64,000 bases of DNA, taken from NCBI GenBank assembly GCA_021173225.1, contig JAJOLK010000004.1, forward strand, positions 94,055 to 158,054, in the 5' to 3' direction. The stretch is from Phycisphaerales bacterium PN19_bin_20 (GTDB taxonomy: Bacteria > Planctomycetota > Phycisphaerae > Phycisphaerales > UBA1924). The position numbers and the translations under genes were made by a program. The notes below the pieces were generated by a model, which was not told the origin of the DNA, did no database searches, and was given only the letters and a program-made list of their open reading frames with translations. Of the stretch, positions 54,019 through 63,009 are shown one piece after another; positions within the stretch are counted from its first letter, which is position 1, and each line of letters begins with the position of its first letter.

Positions 54019-56331
54019 GTGCGTGTACGCTTGAGCGTGCTCCCTACCCAGCGTGCCCTCGAGGTTGTCAGCCCCTACAAGCCCACCGGCGACCAGCCGC
54101 AGGCCATCGAGCTGCTCGTCGCGCGCATCAACGCGGGCCAGCGCGTGAGCTGCCTGCTGGGCGCCACGGGCACGGGCAAAACCTTCACGATGGCCAACGT
54201 CATCGCTCGCACCGCCAAGCCCACGCTGGTACTCTGCCACAACAAGACCCTCGCCGCCCAGCTCTACGAAGAGTTCAAAGAGCTCTTCCCGCGCAACGCC
54301 GTCTCCTACTTCGTGAGCTACTACGACTACTACCAGCCCGAGGCCTACATCCCCCAGCGCGACATCTACATCGAGAAAGACTCCAGCCGCAACGACGACC
54401 TCGACAAGCTCCGTCTCGCCGCCACCAGCAACATCCTCTCGCGCCGAGACACCATCGTCGTCGCCAGCGTCTCGTGCATCTTCGGCCTCGGCTCGCCCGA
54501 GGCCTACGGCGCCAAGGTCCTGACCCTCTCCAAGGGCATGCGCGTTGACCGCAGACGCCTGATGCTCGCCCTCGACGCCATGCAGTACAAACGCACCGAC
54601 GTTGAGTTCCAGCGCGGCACCTTCCGCGCCCGCGGCGACACCGTTGACGTCTACGCCGCCTACGACTCCTACGCCATCCGCGTCGAGCTCTTTGGCGATG
54701 AAGTGGACGCCATCCGCCTCATCAACCCCACCAGCGGCGAAGAGCTCGCCACCGAAGAAAAGGTCTTTATCTTCCCGGCGAAACATTACGTCATGCCCGA
54801 GCAGCGCATGGCGGGGGCCCTCGCCGCCATCCGTGAGGAGCTCGACGCGCGCGTTATCCAGCTCCGCCACGAGGGCAAGCTGCTCGAGGCCCAGCGACTG
54901 CTTGCGCGCACCAAATACGACCTCGAGCTGCTCGAAGAAACCGGCGTCTGCCAAGGCGTAGAGAACTACTCACGCCACCTCGACGGCCGGCCCCCGGGCA
55001 CCAAGCCCTGGACCCTGATGGACTACTTCGACTACACGCCCGAGCCGTGGGACCAGACCACAGAAGTGGCCACCGCCCAGGCCGCCGCCCACACCATCTC
55101 CAACGGGCCCGCCGTTGAAGTCGCCAACCTCGAACAACCCGACCGCCACCTCTACCGCCTTACCAAACGCCCCGAGCGCGACTGGCTGTTGATCATCGAC
55201 GAGAGCCACGTCACGCTCCCGCAGGTCCGCGCCATGTACAACGGCGATCAGATGCGCAAGCAGGTCCTTGTCGACCACGGCTTCCGCCTCCCCAGCGCCA
55301 TGGACAACCGCCCGCTGAAGTTCGATGAGTTCGAGCAGGTCGTCCCGCAGGTCGTCTACGTCAGCGCCACACCCGGCGACTACGAGCTCGCAAAGGTCAA
55401 CGGCGAGGTCGCCGAACAAGTCATCAGGCCCACCGGCCTGCTCGACCCGACCATCGACATCGTTCCCGCCAAGGGCCAGGTCCAAGACCTGCTCACCCGC
55501 GCACGCCAGCGCGTTGCCCGCGGCGACCGCGTGCTGGTCACCGCCCTGACCAAACGCCTTTGCGAAGACCTGACCAATTACCTGCACGAGCAGGGCGTCC
55601 GCGTCCGCTACCTGCACAGCGATATCGAAACCCTCGAACGCCTCGAGATCCTCGCCGACCTGCGCCGCGGCGAGTTCGACGTGCTGGTGGGCGTCAACCT
55701 TCTGCGCGAGGGCCTCGACCTGCCCGAGGTCAGCCTCGTTTGCATCCTTGATGCTGACAAGGAGGGCTTCCTCCGCTCGCCGCGCAGCCTCATCCAGCTC
55801 ATTGGCCGCGCGGCACGCAACGCCGACGCGCATGTAGTGATGTACGCCGACAAGGTTACCCCGTCGATGAAGAGCGCCATCGACGAGACCCAGCGCCGGC
55901 GCGACAAGCAGATCGCCTACAACGCCGCCAACAACATCACGCCCACAACGATCATCAAGGCCATCCGCACAGGCATGGAGCGCGAGCTGGCCGCCTCGCG
56001 CACCGCCCGCACGGCCTCGCGACTCGCCGAGCCCGCCTACGAGTTGCAAGAGCTGGTCCGCACCCTTGAAGGTGAGATGCTCGAGGCCGCCGCCGGCATG
56101 GAGTTTGAGAAGGCCGCGCGGCTGCGCGACCAGGTCAAGCTGCTTAAAGACCGCCGTGGGCCCGCCGCCGGAAAGTCCGTCACCGACAAGCTCCGCCGCT
56201 CAGACCTGGGCGACCTGGGCCCGACCGGCAAGCAGCTTGACGCCGCCAGCAAGCCCGGCATGCCCGGCACCCGCGCCAAGAAGAAGGGCAAGAAGAAGGG
56301 CCGCGACCTCAAGGGCAAGTCAGGGTTCTAG
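54019..56331 (+). CDS. uvrB: Excinuclease ABC subunit B
   Basis: The 770-residue damage-verifying helicase of nucleotide excision repair. Walker A is LLGATGTGKTFTMAN, the DExH-type motif is DESHVTLPQ, and the beta-hairpin FVSYYDYYQPEAYIP is conserved. IGRAARNADAHVVMYAD is motif VI and a C-terminal UvrC-binding helix pair (EMLEAAAGMEFEKAARLRDQ) is present. About 70 residues of Lys/Gly-rich tail follow. The start is a GTG; another GTG at 54037 is possible. No uvrA or uvrC is in the window. Confidence 0.97.
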   Translation: MRVRLSVLPTQRALEVVSPYKPTGDQPQAIELLVARINAGQRVSCLLGATGTGKTFTMANVIARTAKPTLVLCHNKTLAAQLYEEFKELFPRNAVSYFVSYYDYYQPEAYIPQRDIYIEKDSSRNDDLDKLRLAATSNILSRRDTIVVASVSCIFGLGSPEAYGAKVLTLSKGMRVDRRRLMLALDAMQYKRTDVEFQRGTFRARGDTVDVYAAYDSYAIRVELFGDEVDAIRLINPTSGEELATEEKVFIFPAKHYVMPEQRMAGALAAIREELDARVIQLRHEGKLLEAQRLLARTKYDLELLEETGVCQGVENYSRHLDGRPPGTKPWTLMDYFDYTPEPWDQTTEVATAQAAAHTISNGPAVEVANLEQPDRHLYRLTKRPERDWLLIIDESHVTLPQVRAMYNGDQMRKQVLVDHGFRLPSAMDNRPLKFDEFEQVVPQVVYVSATPGDYELAKVNGEVAEQVIRPTGLLDPTIDIVPAKGQVQDLLTRARQRVARGDRVLVTALTKRLCEDLTNYLHEQGVRVRYLHSDIETLERLEILADLRRGEFDVLVGVNLLREGLDLPEVSLVCILDADKEGFLRSPRSLIQLIGRAARNADAHVVMYADKVTPSMKSAIDETQRRRDKQIAYNAANNITPTTIIKAIRTGMERELAASRTARTASRLAEPAYELQELVRTLEGEMLEAAAGMEFEKAARLRDQVKLLKDRRGPAAGKSVTDKLRRSDLGDLGPTGKQLDAASKPGMPGTRAKKKGKKKGRDLKGKSGF

Positions 56332-56390
56332 CCCGCCCTCCGGCCCGCCTCGGCCTTCATCGCTCACCGCTCACCGCTTATCGCTGCTCA

Positions 56391-57119
56391 CTACTTCTTC
56401 GCCAGCTCTTCATCAAGCCTCGCCACCAGATCCTTGGCGTCTGGCGGCGTCGAGTGCTTGAACCGCGCCACGAACTTCCCGTCCCGACCAACCAAGTACT
56501 TGGTGAAGTTCCACCCCGGCTCGCCGCCCTGATCCTTCGCCGCCAGCGACAGACGCTTGAACAGCTCGTGCTGCCCATCGCCCTTGACGCTGATCTTCTC
56601 AAACATCGGGAAGCTGACCCCGTGCTCGCTCTGGCAGTACTTCGCAATCTGCCCGTTGCTCCCGGGCTCCTGGCCCATGAAGTCGTTCGCCGGGAACCCG
56701 AGCACCACAAAGCCCTGATCCTTACGCCCGTCGTACAGCGCCTGCAGCCCCTTGTACTGCGGCGTAAAACCGCACTTGCTCGCGACGTTCACCACCATCA
56801 CCACCTTGCCCTTGTACTGCGCAAGGTCAAAGTCCTTCCCATCGATCGACTTGACCGTCATATCCAGCACGCCCGTCTCCTTGTTCACGCCCTTGCCCGC
56901 GCCCTTCTGGGCATCCTCCGCCGCCGCCTGCTCACGCAAGCTCTTGCACATCGGGCAGTCCGTGTCGGTCCCGTCGTGCTTGTGGCCCTGCCCCGGCTGC
57001 GTTGGCGCGTCCTTCGCCGTGGTATCACCGCACGCGCCAACAGCGAGCCCCGCGCCCAGCGCCATCGCTAGCGCCCCAGCCCGCACCGCCGCAACCAACG
57101 AACCAGTGGTGTTCTTCAT
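56391..57119 (-). CDS. Glutathione-peroxidase-family lipoprotein
   Basis: A 242-residue peroxidase of the GPx family with a lipoprotein signal (LAVGACGDTT, Cys30). The catalytic Cys is in NVASKCGFTPQYKGL (Cys116), replacing the selenocysteine of animal forms; FPANDFMGQEPG and WNFTKYLVG supply the Gln and Trp. A CPMC pair (residues 55-58) lies in the linker before the GPx domain. It is likely to reduce peroxides at the membrane with thioredoxin-like partners. ATG 57119. A small lipoprotein gene lies directly upstream on the same strand. Confidence 0.92.
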   Translation of the reverse strand: MKNTTGSLVAAVRAGALAMALGAGLAVGACGDTTAKDAPTQPGQGHKHDGTDTDCPMCKSLREQAAAEDAQKGAGKGVNKETGVLDMTVKSIDGKDFDLAQYKGKVVMVVNVASKCGFTPQYKGLQALYDGRKDQGFVVLGFPANDFMGQEPGSNGQIAKYCQSEHGVSFPMFEKISVKGDGQHELFKRLSLAAKDQGGEPGWNFTKYLVGRDGKFVARFKHSTPPDAKDLVARLDEELAKK

Positions 57120-57191
57120 AAGCTGGCACCGGCCCGCCAAGGCCGCCGCCAGAGCATCACATCGGCCATCCGCCTGCTCGCACGCCCACAC

Positions 57192-57500
57192 TCACCGCGG
57201 CGTCACAGGCGAGACCGGCACCTCCGGCATTCCAGGCACCTTTTTCTCCGGCGTACCCGGTGTTCCGGGCGTGGGAGGGATCGCCTTCGATGGGTCCTTG
57301 CCGATCTGGTCGGCCATGTCGCCCGCCTGCTTCTGCGCATCCTCGATCGACTTGACCGTGCTCTTGGTCGCGTCGCGCGTCCCGCGGGCCGCACGCGTCA
57401 CCGCATCGTCACGCGGGGCCTCGCACGCCACAAGGCTTAAGGCCCCAACGCACGCCGCTACGCACACGCTCATCCGCCAGTTCCGATTGCTCATCGCCAT
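57192..57500 (-). CDS. Small lipoprotein of unknown function
   Basis: A 102-residue protein with an N-terminal signal and lipobox SLVACEAP (Cys26). The mature part is short, charged and helical (ATKSTVKSIEDAQKQAGDMADQ), followed by a Pro/Thr/Gly-rich end. No family is recognised. It lies 72 bases upstream of the peroxidase lipoprotein on the same strand, so a joint cell-envelope role is plausible. Confidence 0.75.
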   Translation of the reverse strand: MAMSNRNWRMSVCVAACVGALSLVACEAPRDDAVTRAARGTRDATKSTVKSIEDAQKQAGDMADQIGKDPSKAIPPTPGTPGTPEKKVPGMPEVPVSPVTPR

Positions 57501-57562
57501 AACTCCTACGTCAACGCCAAAGCGTAGCGGGCCTGGCAGCTACACGGCTCTACACTCACCCC

Positions 57563-58504
57563 GTGATCGAGCTCCGCCGCGCCGTCAGATTCGCCGTCCC
57601 ACTCGCGCCGCCACGCGACCCAGGAAGCTCCTCCGCCCCCATCGGTATCGACCCACCAAAAGCCGACACCAACGGCTACGCCGGCGTCCCCGCCATGCAC
57701 GCCCTGGGCGCGCACTACGAACTGCTCGTCGCCTGCCGCGGCACGCCCGACCCCGCCACCGGCTACTTCATGGACATCAAGCTCATCGACCGCGCCGTCC
57801 GCGCCCATGCCGTACCGCGCATCGCCGCCGCCGTTCATGCTGTTGCCCAACCCGGCCCCCACAGCGCCGCGCCTCACGACCCCGCAGACGTCCTCGCCAC
57901 CATCATCGCCCCGCTCAATCAAGCCCTCCACGGCACCCTTGCCTGGGCCCGCTGGATGCTCACGCCCACCTACGGAGTTCAAATGTCCGTCAGCCCCAAC
58001 GCCGCATCGCCCGTTGCCGCCATCATCAGCCAGCGCTTTGAGATCGCCGCCGCTCACCGCCTGCACACGCCCTCGCTGACCGACGAGCAAAACCGCGCGT
58101 TCTTCGGCAAGTGCAACAACCCCAGCGGGCACGGGCACAACTACATCATGGAGCCGCGCGTTCGCGTCCCCGTCGGCCCCGCCGCCAGCACCACCTCGGC
58201 CTCCACCTCAGCCTCCAGCTCGGTCCCCACAGTCCCCCGCTTTGGGCTCGCGGAGCTAGAGCACGCCGTCGATGCCGCGATCATCCAGCCCTTCGACCAC
58301 AAGCACCTCAACCTGGACACGCCCGAGTTCGGCCCCGATGGCCTCAACCCAAGCGTTGAGAATATCTCGATGGTCTTCTTCCGGCGCCTCGCCCCGGTGA
58401 TTGCCGCCGCCAGCGCGGGCACCGCCGCGCTGCAGAGCATCACCGTCTTTGAGACTGAGAAGACCAGCAGCACCTACCCGGCCGATACCGCTGCAGCGCA
58501 CTAG
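57563..58504 (+). CDS. Tandem 6-pyruvoyl-tetrahydropterin synthase family protein (QueD-like)
   Basis: A 313-residue protein with two PTPS-fold halves. The second half is complete: FEIAAAHRLH (zinc His), the catalytic Cys and zinc site CNNPSGHGHNY, FDHKHLNLDT and the closing FETEKTSS. The first half (about 1-140) keeps only the later part (GAHYELLVACRGTPDPATGYFMDIKLI) and lacks the Cys and first zinc His, so it is likely structural. The role is making 6-carboxy-tetrahydropterin in the queuosine route, or a related pterin step. The stop codon overlaps the convergent ribD stop by a few bases. Confidence 0.85.
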   Translation: MIELRRAVRFAVPLAPPRDPGSSSAPIGIDPPKADTNGYAGVPAMHALGAHYELLVACRGTPDPATGYFMDIKLIDRAVRAHAVPRIAAAVHAVAQPGPHSAAPHDPADVLATIIAPLNQALHGTLAWARWMLTPTYGVQMSVSPNAASPVAAIISQRFEIAAAHRLHTPSLTDEQNRAFFGKCNNPSGHGHNYIMEPRVRVPVGPAASTTSASTSASSSVPTVPRFGLAELEHAVDAAIIQPFDHKHLNLDTPEFGPDGLNPSVENISMVFFRRLAPVIAAASAGTAALQSITVFETEKTSSTYPADTAAAH

Positions 58505-59658
58505 CGCGAGCGCACCCAGACGCTCAGCACGTCCGGCCCGCTCCGGCGCACGCTCAAAAGGCTCCACCCGCTCGCGTCAGACATCCTCTCTCGCGCCGCG
58601 CCCCCGATGCTCAGCCCAGGCCCGCCCAGCAGCATCGCGCCGGTGTACACGTGCAGCTCGTCGGCCAGCCCCTGCTCAATAAACGCCCCCGCCAGCCTCG
58701 GCCCCGCCTCCACCAGCACGCTGTGAACTCCCCGCGCCCCCAGCATCTTGAGCACCGGCAGCAGCGGCTCACCGCGCCGCACATTCACCCCGATGGTCTC
58801 TGGCACGCCCGCGCCCTCATCCCCAGCTCTACCTTCCACTTCCAACCCATCTGCCAGCTTCAGCCCCCTCGCCCGCAGCTCTGCCTCGTCCATCCCCAGC
58901 ACCACACGCAGCGCGTGACTGCGCACGCTCACGCCGCGGGCCGTCAGCAGCGGATCATCCACCCGCGCCGTGCCCGCACCGGTCACAATCGCACCTGCGC
59001 ACCCGCGCACCCGGTGCACCCGCGCGCGTGACTTCTCGCCGCTGATCCACCGGCTATCACCGCCCAACGTCGCCAGCTTCCCGTCGATCGTTTGCGCCCA
59101 CTTCACAACCACATACGGACGGCCTTCTCTCTGCCGCACCCGCCACGCCGCGCTAAGCGCCATCGCCTCCGCGCACACGGTTGTCTGCTCGCACGCCACG
59201 CCCGCCGCCAGCAGCCGTGCGTGCCCGCCACCCTTGCCCGCCGAGTCGTCCGCCGCCGCGTACACCACCCGCGCAATCCCCGCCTCGATCACCGCGTCAA
59301 CGCACGCGGGGTTCCGCCCCTGCGAGTTGCACGGCTCAAGCGTCACGTACATTGTGCACCCCCGCACGCTCACCCCGCGCGCCAGCGCACTCGCCAACGC
59401 GTCGGCCTCAGCGTGCGCGCCCCCAAACACCCGGTGATGCCCGATCGCCACGACCCGATCGTGCAACGCCTCGCCCCCACCTTCGCGGTCAGCCGCCCTC
59501 GGCCGCACGATCACGCACCCCACCAGCGGGTTGGGCTCGACGCGCCCAGCCGCCCGCAACCCGTGCCGCGCCGCCAACAGCAGCGCCCGGCGCGCCTCGC
59601 CATCTGCCCCCCCCGCGGCCATACCCGCCCCGCCATTGCTTGCCGCCGGATCGACCAT
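58501..59658 (-). CDS. ribD: Bifunctional riboflavin biosynthesis protein RibD
   Basis: Deaminase and reductase for the second and third steps of riboflavin synthesis. The 385-residue protein has a cytidine-deaminase-like N-terminal part (GGAHAEADALASAL with the catalytic Glu, and PCNSQGRNPACVDAV for zinc), then a dihydrofolate-reductase-like reductase (RPYVVVKWAQTIDGKLAT, SGEKSRARVHRVRG, GVHSVLVEAGPRLAGAF). The zinc motif has Asn-Ser where Ser-His is common. It ends against the PTPS gene on the opposite strand. Confidence 0.95.
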   Translation of the reverse strand: MVDPAASNGGAGMAAGGADGEARRALLLAARHGLRAAGRVEPNPLVGCVIVRPRAADREGGGEALHDRVVAIGHHRVFGGAHAEADALASALARGVSVRGCTMYVTLEPCNSQGRNPACVDAVIEAGIARVVYAAADDSAGKGGGHARLLAAGVACEQTTVCAEAMALSAAWRVRQREGRPYVVVKWAQTIDGKLATLGGDSRWISGEKSRARVHRVRGCAGAIVTGAGTARVDDPLLTARGVSVRSHALRVVLGMDEAELRARGLKLADGLEVEGRAGDEGAGVPETIGVNVRRGEPLLPVLKMLGARGVHSVLVEAGPRLAGAFIEQGLADELHVYTGAMLLGGPGLSIGGAARERMSDASGWSLLSVRRSGPDVLSVWVRSR

Positions 59659-59799
59659 GGCGCAGGCTAGCGCCGGCCCGCGCTAAACACTTGTTCCCGC
59701 GCTGCCCATGCGCCTCTCTTCTCGCCGCCCGCGAACATCATCAACCCACGAGCGAACAGCATCGCCGCTACCTGCGCCCCTCCGCTACGCTCCTGCCCC

Positions 59800-61425
59800 G
59801 TGATGCTCTGGCTCTGGATCGCGCTGCTCGGCCTGCTCGTCGCGCTTATTGCCGTCGAGCTTGGCCTGCTCACGCGCCGACCCCGCACCATCACACCCGC
59901 AGAGGCGCTCGCCACCGCGCTGATGTGGGGCCTGGCCGCCGTCGGCCTCGGGCTGGCCATTGACTGGGTCTACGACAAAAACCTGCTCGACCTCCGCGCG
60001 CTGGTCACCGAAGACTCACCCGTCCCAGCATCGCTCCGGTCGCTCGCGGGCAACGAGGCCGTCGTCCAGTTCTTCACCGCCTACGTCACCGAGCTGGCCC
60101 TGAGCCTTGACAACATCGCTGTGCTCCTGGCTCTCTTTACCTTCTACAAGATCCCACAGCCCCTCGTCGCCCGCGTGCTCTTCTGGGGCATCGTCATATC
60201 GCTGACCCTCCGCCTCGGGCTCATCCTCATCGCCGGCTCTCTCGCCGCCAACTTTCACTGGTTCATCTACGTCTTCGCCGCCCTGCTGCTGCTGGCGATG
60301 CTCCGCACCCTTGTGCTCCCCGACGGCCGCACCGACTTCTCACGCCGCTGGACGGTCCGCACCATCCGGCGCTTCGTCACCGTCGCGCCCATGCCCACCG
60401 ACCACCGCCTGCTGACCCGCCACAACGGGCGCCTCGCCATCACCCCCCTCGCGCTGGTGGTGCTTATCGCCGGGCTGGCAGACCTTACCTACGCCGCCGA
60501 CTCGATCCCCGCCGCCTTCAGCATCACCAGCGACCCGTTCATCGCCTTCGCCGCCAACGCGATGGCCATCCTCGCGCTGCGCTCGCTCTACTTCGCCCTC
60601 AGCGGGGTCGTCAAACGCTTCCGCTACCTCAAGCTCACCCTCGTGGCCATCATGGCCTATATCGTGGTCAAAACCGCGATCTTCCGCCAAGGTGAGATCG
60701 CCACCGAGATCACCCTCATGGCCGTCTCGGGCCTGCTGCTGCTGGGCGTCGCCGCCTCCGTCCTCAGCGAGCACCGACGCGAGCGCCGCGCGAAGCTGCC
60801 CCAAGACTCCGACGGCCCCGCCGCTATCCGCGAACAGCCAGACCCCACACCCCTTGAAGACCTCACCGAAGCCGCCGCCGCCACCAGACGCAACTTCCGC
60901 AAGGTCCTCATCCTCATCGCCGGCACCGTCGTCATCCTCTTCGGCATCGCCATCACGCCCCTGCCCGGCCCAGGGCCCACTGTCCTGATCCCCATTGGTG
61001 TCGCGATCCTCGCTACCGAGTTCGTCTGGGCTCAGGCCCTCTTCCGCCGAGGCAAAGACCTCGCACTCCGCGCCACCAAAACCTCCGACCGCATCTCCAA
61101 GGCCCTCCCACGCTGGATCGTCATCCCAGCACTGCTTGGCTTCTACGGCTTCTGGGCGTGGCTTGCCCACTGGGCCCACTACTCCGACCCACCTAAAGCC
61201 TTCTGGCGAACCTTCGCCTTCGCCACCGCCTTCGGCCTCTCCTTCCCCGTCCTGGGCTGGGCATACCGACTCGTCTTTCGCAAAGGTCAGTCCGCCGCCG
61301 CGCCAAAACCACCGGCCGCCCCGAACCCCTCTTCGACCTCCGCCCCGACCCCCGCCCCGACCCCCGCCCCGACCCCCTCACATACGCGCGCTGAGCCCAT
61401 TCCGGGCACGAGCATCGATCCTTAG
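59800..61425 (+). CDS. TerC-family membrane protein fused to a PGPGW domain
   Basis: A 541-residue membrane protein. Residues 1-330 are TerC-like: many spans, FTAYVTELALSLDNIAVL and YAADSIPAAFSITSDPFIAFAANAMAILALRSLYF, with the acidic residues used in metal export. Residues 370-470 form a PGPGW domain (ITPLPGPGPTVLIPIGVAILATEFVWAQ). The end is a Pro/Ala/Thr repeat. TerC relatives export manganese or support secretion; this fusion's cargo is unknown. Start GTG 59800 or ATG 59803. It is followed by a second TerC gene 92 bases later. Confidence 0.88.
   Translation: MMLWLWIALLGLLVALIAVELGLLTRRPRTITPAEALATALMWGLAAVGLGLAIDWVYDKNLLDLRALVTEDSPVPASLRSLAGNEAVVQFFTAYVTELALSLDNIAVLLALFTFYKIPQPLVARVLFWGIVISLTLRLGLILIAGSLAANFHWFIYVFAALLLLAMLRTLVLPDGRTDFSRRWTVRTIRRFVTVAPMPTDHRLLTRHNGRLAITPLALVVLIAGLADLTYAADSIPAAFSITSDPFIAFAANAMAILALRSLYFALSGVVKRFRYLKLTLVAIMAYIVVKTAIFRQGEIATEITLMAVSGLLLLGVAASVLSEHRRERRAKLPQDSDGPAAIREQPDPTPLEDLTEAAAATRRNFRKVLILIAGTVVILFGIAITPLPGPGPTVLIPIGVAILATEFVWAQALFRRGKDLALRATKTSDRISKALPRWIVIPALLGFYGFWAWLAHWAHYSDPPKAFWRTFAFATAFGLSFPVLGWAYRLVFRKGQSAAAPKPPAAPNPSSTSAPTPAPTPAPTPSHTRAEPIPGTSIDP
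61341..61379 (+). repeat. 12-base repeat at the 3' end of the TerC-PGPGW gene
   Basis: About three copies of a unit near cccgccccgacc encoding Ala-Pro-Thr-Pro. It is close to the reverse complement of the repeat at 10766-10826. Confidence 0.85.
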
Positions 61426-61517
61426 TTCGGGCGAAGATCGCATCGGCGCGCTATCCTCACCGCCTCACCCGGCGTCCGCACGCCCCGCGATCGCACCCTG
61501 CTCAGGACCCAAGCCGC

Positions 61518-62735
61518 ATGGACACGCTCCTTCTGCTCGCACAGGCCGCCGCAAACACCGCCGCCGCTGCTGCCCCGGTCGTTCAGGCCGCCGGCCCCAA
61601 CCTCAAGGTCTGGGCCTATGTCGGCTTCATCGGGCTGGTCATCGTCTTCCTCGCCCTTGACCTGGGCGTGTTTCACCGCGAGGCACACGAGGTCGGCATG
61701 AAGGAGGCCATCTCGTGGAGCATCGTCTGGCTCACCTGCGGGGTGTCGTTCTCCATATTCGTCTACTTCGCCTACAACAACCACTGGCTCGACCTGGGCC
61801 TTGATACCCCCAAGTACAACCCCGCCTACATCGCCGGAGATCCAACCAGCCAACTCATCATCAGCGGCGAAGTGCTCGGCGCCGAGGCCGCCAAGCAGTA
61901 CCTCGTGGGCTATGTCGTCGAAAAGTCCTTGGCGATGGACAACATCTTCGTCATCGCCCTGATCTTCGCCTTCTTTGCCGTCCCCGCCAAGTACCAGCAC
62001 CGCGTCCTGTTCTGGGGCATCATCGGTGCCCTTCTCATGCGCGGCGGCATGATCTGGCTGGGCGCAGGCCTGGTCATGAAGTACCAGTGGATCCTCATCA
62101 TCTTCGGCGGTTTCCTCATCCTTACGGCCCTCAAAATGGCCATCCTCAAGGCGAATGACGACGTCTCCCAGAACATTGTCGTCAGGCTCACCAAGAAGTA
62201 CTTCCGGGTGACCGAGTTCTACGACGGCCAGAAGTTCTTCACTAAGCGCACGCTCAAGCCCACCTACACCATGGTCAACGGCAAAGAAGTCATGGACCCG
62301 GCACCTTCCGGAAGCCTGAGCAGCGCAATGGCGATCACGCCGCTGTTCCTCGCCCTCATCATGGTTGAGATCACCGACCTGGTCTTCGCCGTCGACTCGA
62401 TCCCCGCGATCTTCGCGATCACCCCCGACCCGTTCATCGTCTTTACCTCCAACATCTTCGCCGTCCTGGGCCTCCGCGCACTCTACTTCTGCCTCGCCGC
62501 CCTGATCTCCAAGTTCCGCTTCCTCAAGCCCGCGCTCATCCTCATCCTCGCCTTCGTCGGCGTCAAGCTCCTGTTGCTCAGCGTCCCGCCCTACCTGCAC
62601 TGGATCGGTCTTGCTAGCCAGGCCCCCATCAAGATCGACACGACCGCCTCTTTGATCATCGTCCTGGGCACCCTCACCTTGGCCACGGTCCTCTCCGCGA
62701 TTTTCCCAGCCAAGAAAGCTAGCAAAGGCCACTGA
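61518..62735 (+). CDS. TerC-family integral membrane protein (Alx-like)
   Basis: A 405-residue inner-membrane protein with about nine spans. TerC signatures: LDLGVFHREAHEV near the start, YVVEKSLAMDNIFVIALIF, and FAVDSIPAIFAITPDPFIVFTSNIFAVLGLRALYF. The conserved Asp residues sit in the spans, as in the manganese exporter Alx and in tellurite-resistance TerC. The first 30 residues are hydrophobic Ala-rich sequence. No yybP-ykoY manganese riboswitch was seen upstream. It follows the TerC-PGPGW gene on the same strand. Confidence 0.93.
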   Translation: MDTLLLLAQAAANTAAAAAPVVQAAGPNLKVWAYVGFIGLVIVFLALDLGVFHREAHEVGMKEAISWSIVWLTCGVSFSIFVYFAYNNHWLDLGLDTPKYNPAYIAGDPTSQLIISGEVLGAEAAKQYLVGYVVEKSLAMDNIFVIALIFAFFAVPAKYQHRVLFWGIIGALLMRGGMIWLGAGLVMKYQWILIIFGGFLILTALKMAILKANDDVSQNIVVRLTKKYFRVTEFYDGQKFFTKRTLKPTYTMVNGKEVMDPAPSGSLSSAMAITPLFLALIMVEITDLVFAVDSIPAIFAITPDPFIVFTSNIFAVLGLRALYFCLAALISKFRFLKPALILILAFVGVKLLLLSVPPYLHWIGLASQAPIKIDTTASLIIVLGTLTLATVLSAIFPAKKASKGH

Positions 62736-62943
62736 CCCGCCCCCGCCTTCCCGCCGGTACAACTCAAGCTCTTCGACTCGAGCAGCCTCTGCGCCCCTGA
62801 AACCGGGTTGTCTATCCCCATTGACCGACACCTTGGGTAAGGGCAAGCCCACGCCCGTCGCAGGTCCAAGAGCCGTCAACCTCGGGTAGTTTGCGCAATC
62901 TTGCGCGCTTCGTTGTGATTACGCCAAATCTCAGTCGTTGCGC

Positions 62944-62971
62944 TTGACGCCGACGCCGCCGTCGGTACATT
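62944..62971 (+). promoter_or_regulatory. Predicted promoter for the CARDB-repeat gene
   Basis: TTGACG (62944-62949), 16 bases, TACATT (62966-62971), upstream of a GGGAGG ribosome site at 62997-63002. The spacing and hexamers resemble the folE promoter. The rest of the 274-base gap 62736-63009 shows no gene or RNA that I can identify. Confidence 0.4.
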
Positions 62972-63009
62972 GGTCAAGCTGGGGGCCTTCCCCCATCGGG
63001 AGGTTGTCC

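Noticed and set aside
54970..56049. A 359-residue minus-strand frame inside uvrB
   Set aside because: Antisense shadow of uvrB; uvrB motifs cover the same DNA.
59659..59799. yybP-ykoY manganese riboswitch before the TerC genes
   Set aside because: No conserved loop sequences were found here or in 61426-61517.
61422..62879. A 485-residue minus-strand frame over the TerC gene
   Set aside because: Asp/Glu/Gly-rich shadow of a hydrophobic membrane gene; typical of antisense reading of membrane spans.
62736..63009. tRNA gene in the gap before the CARDB gene
   Set aside because: Short hairpins occur, but no cloverleaf with a T-loop or acceptor stem could be built.
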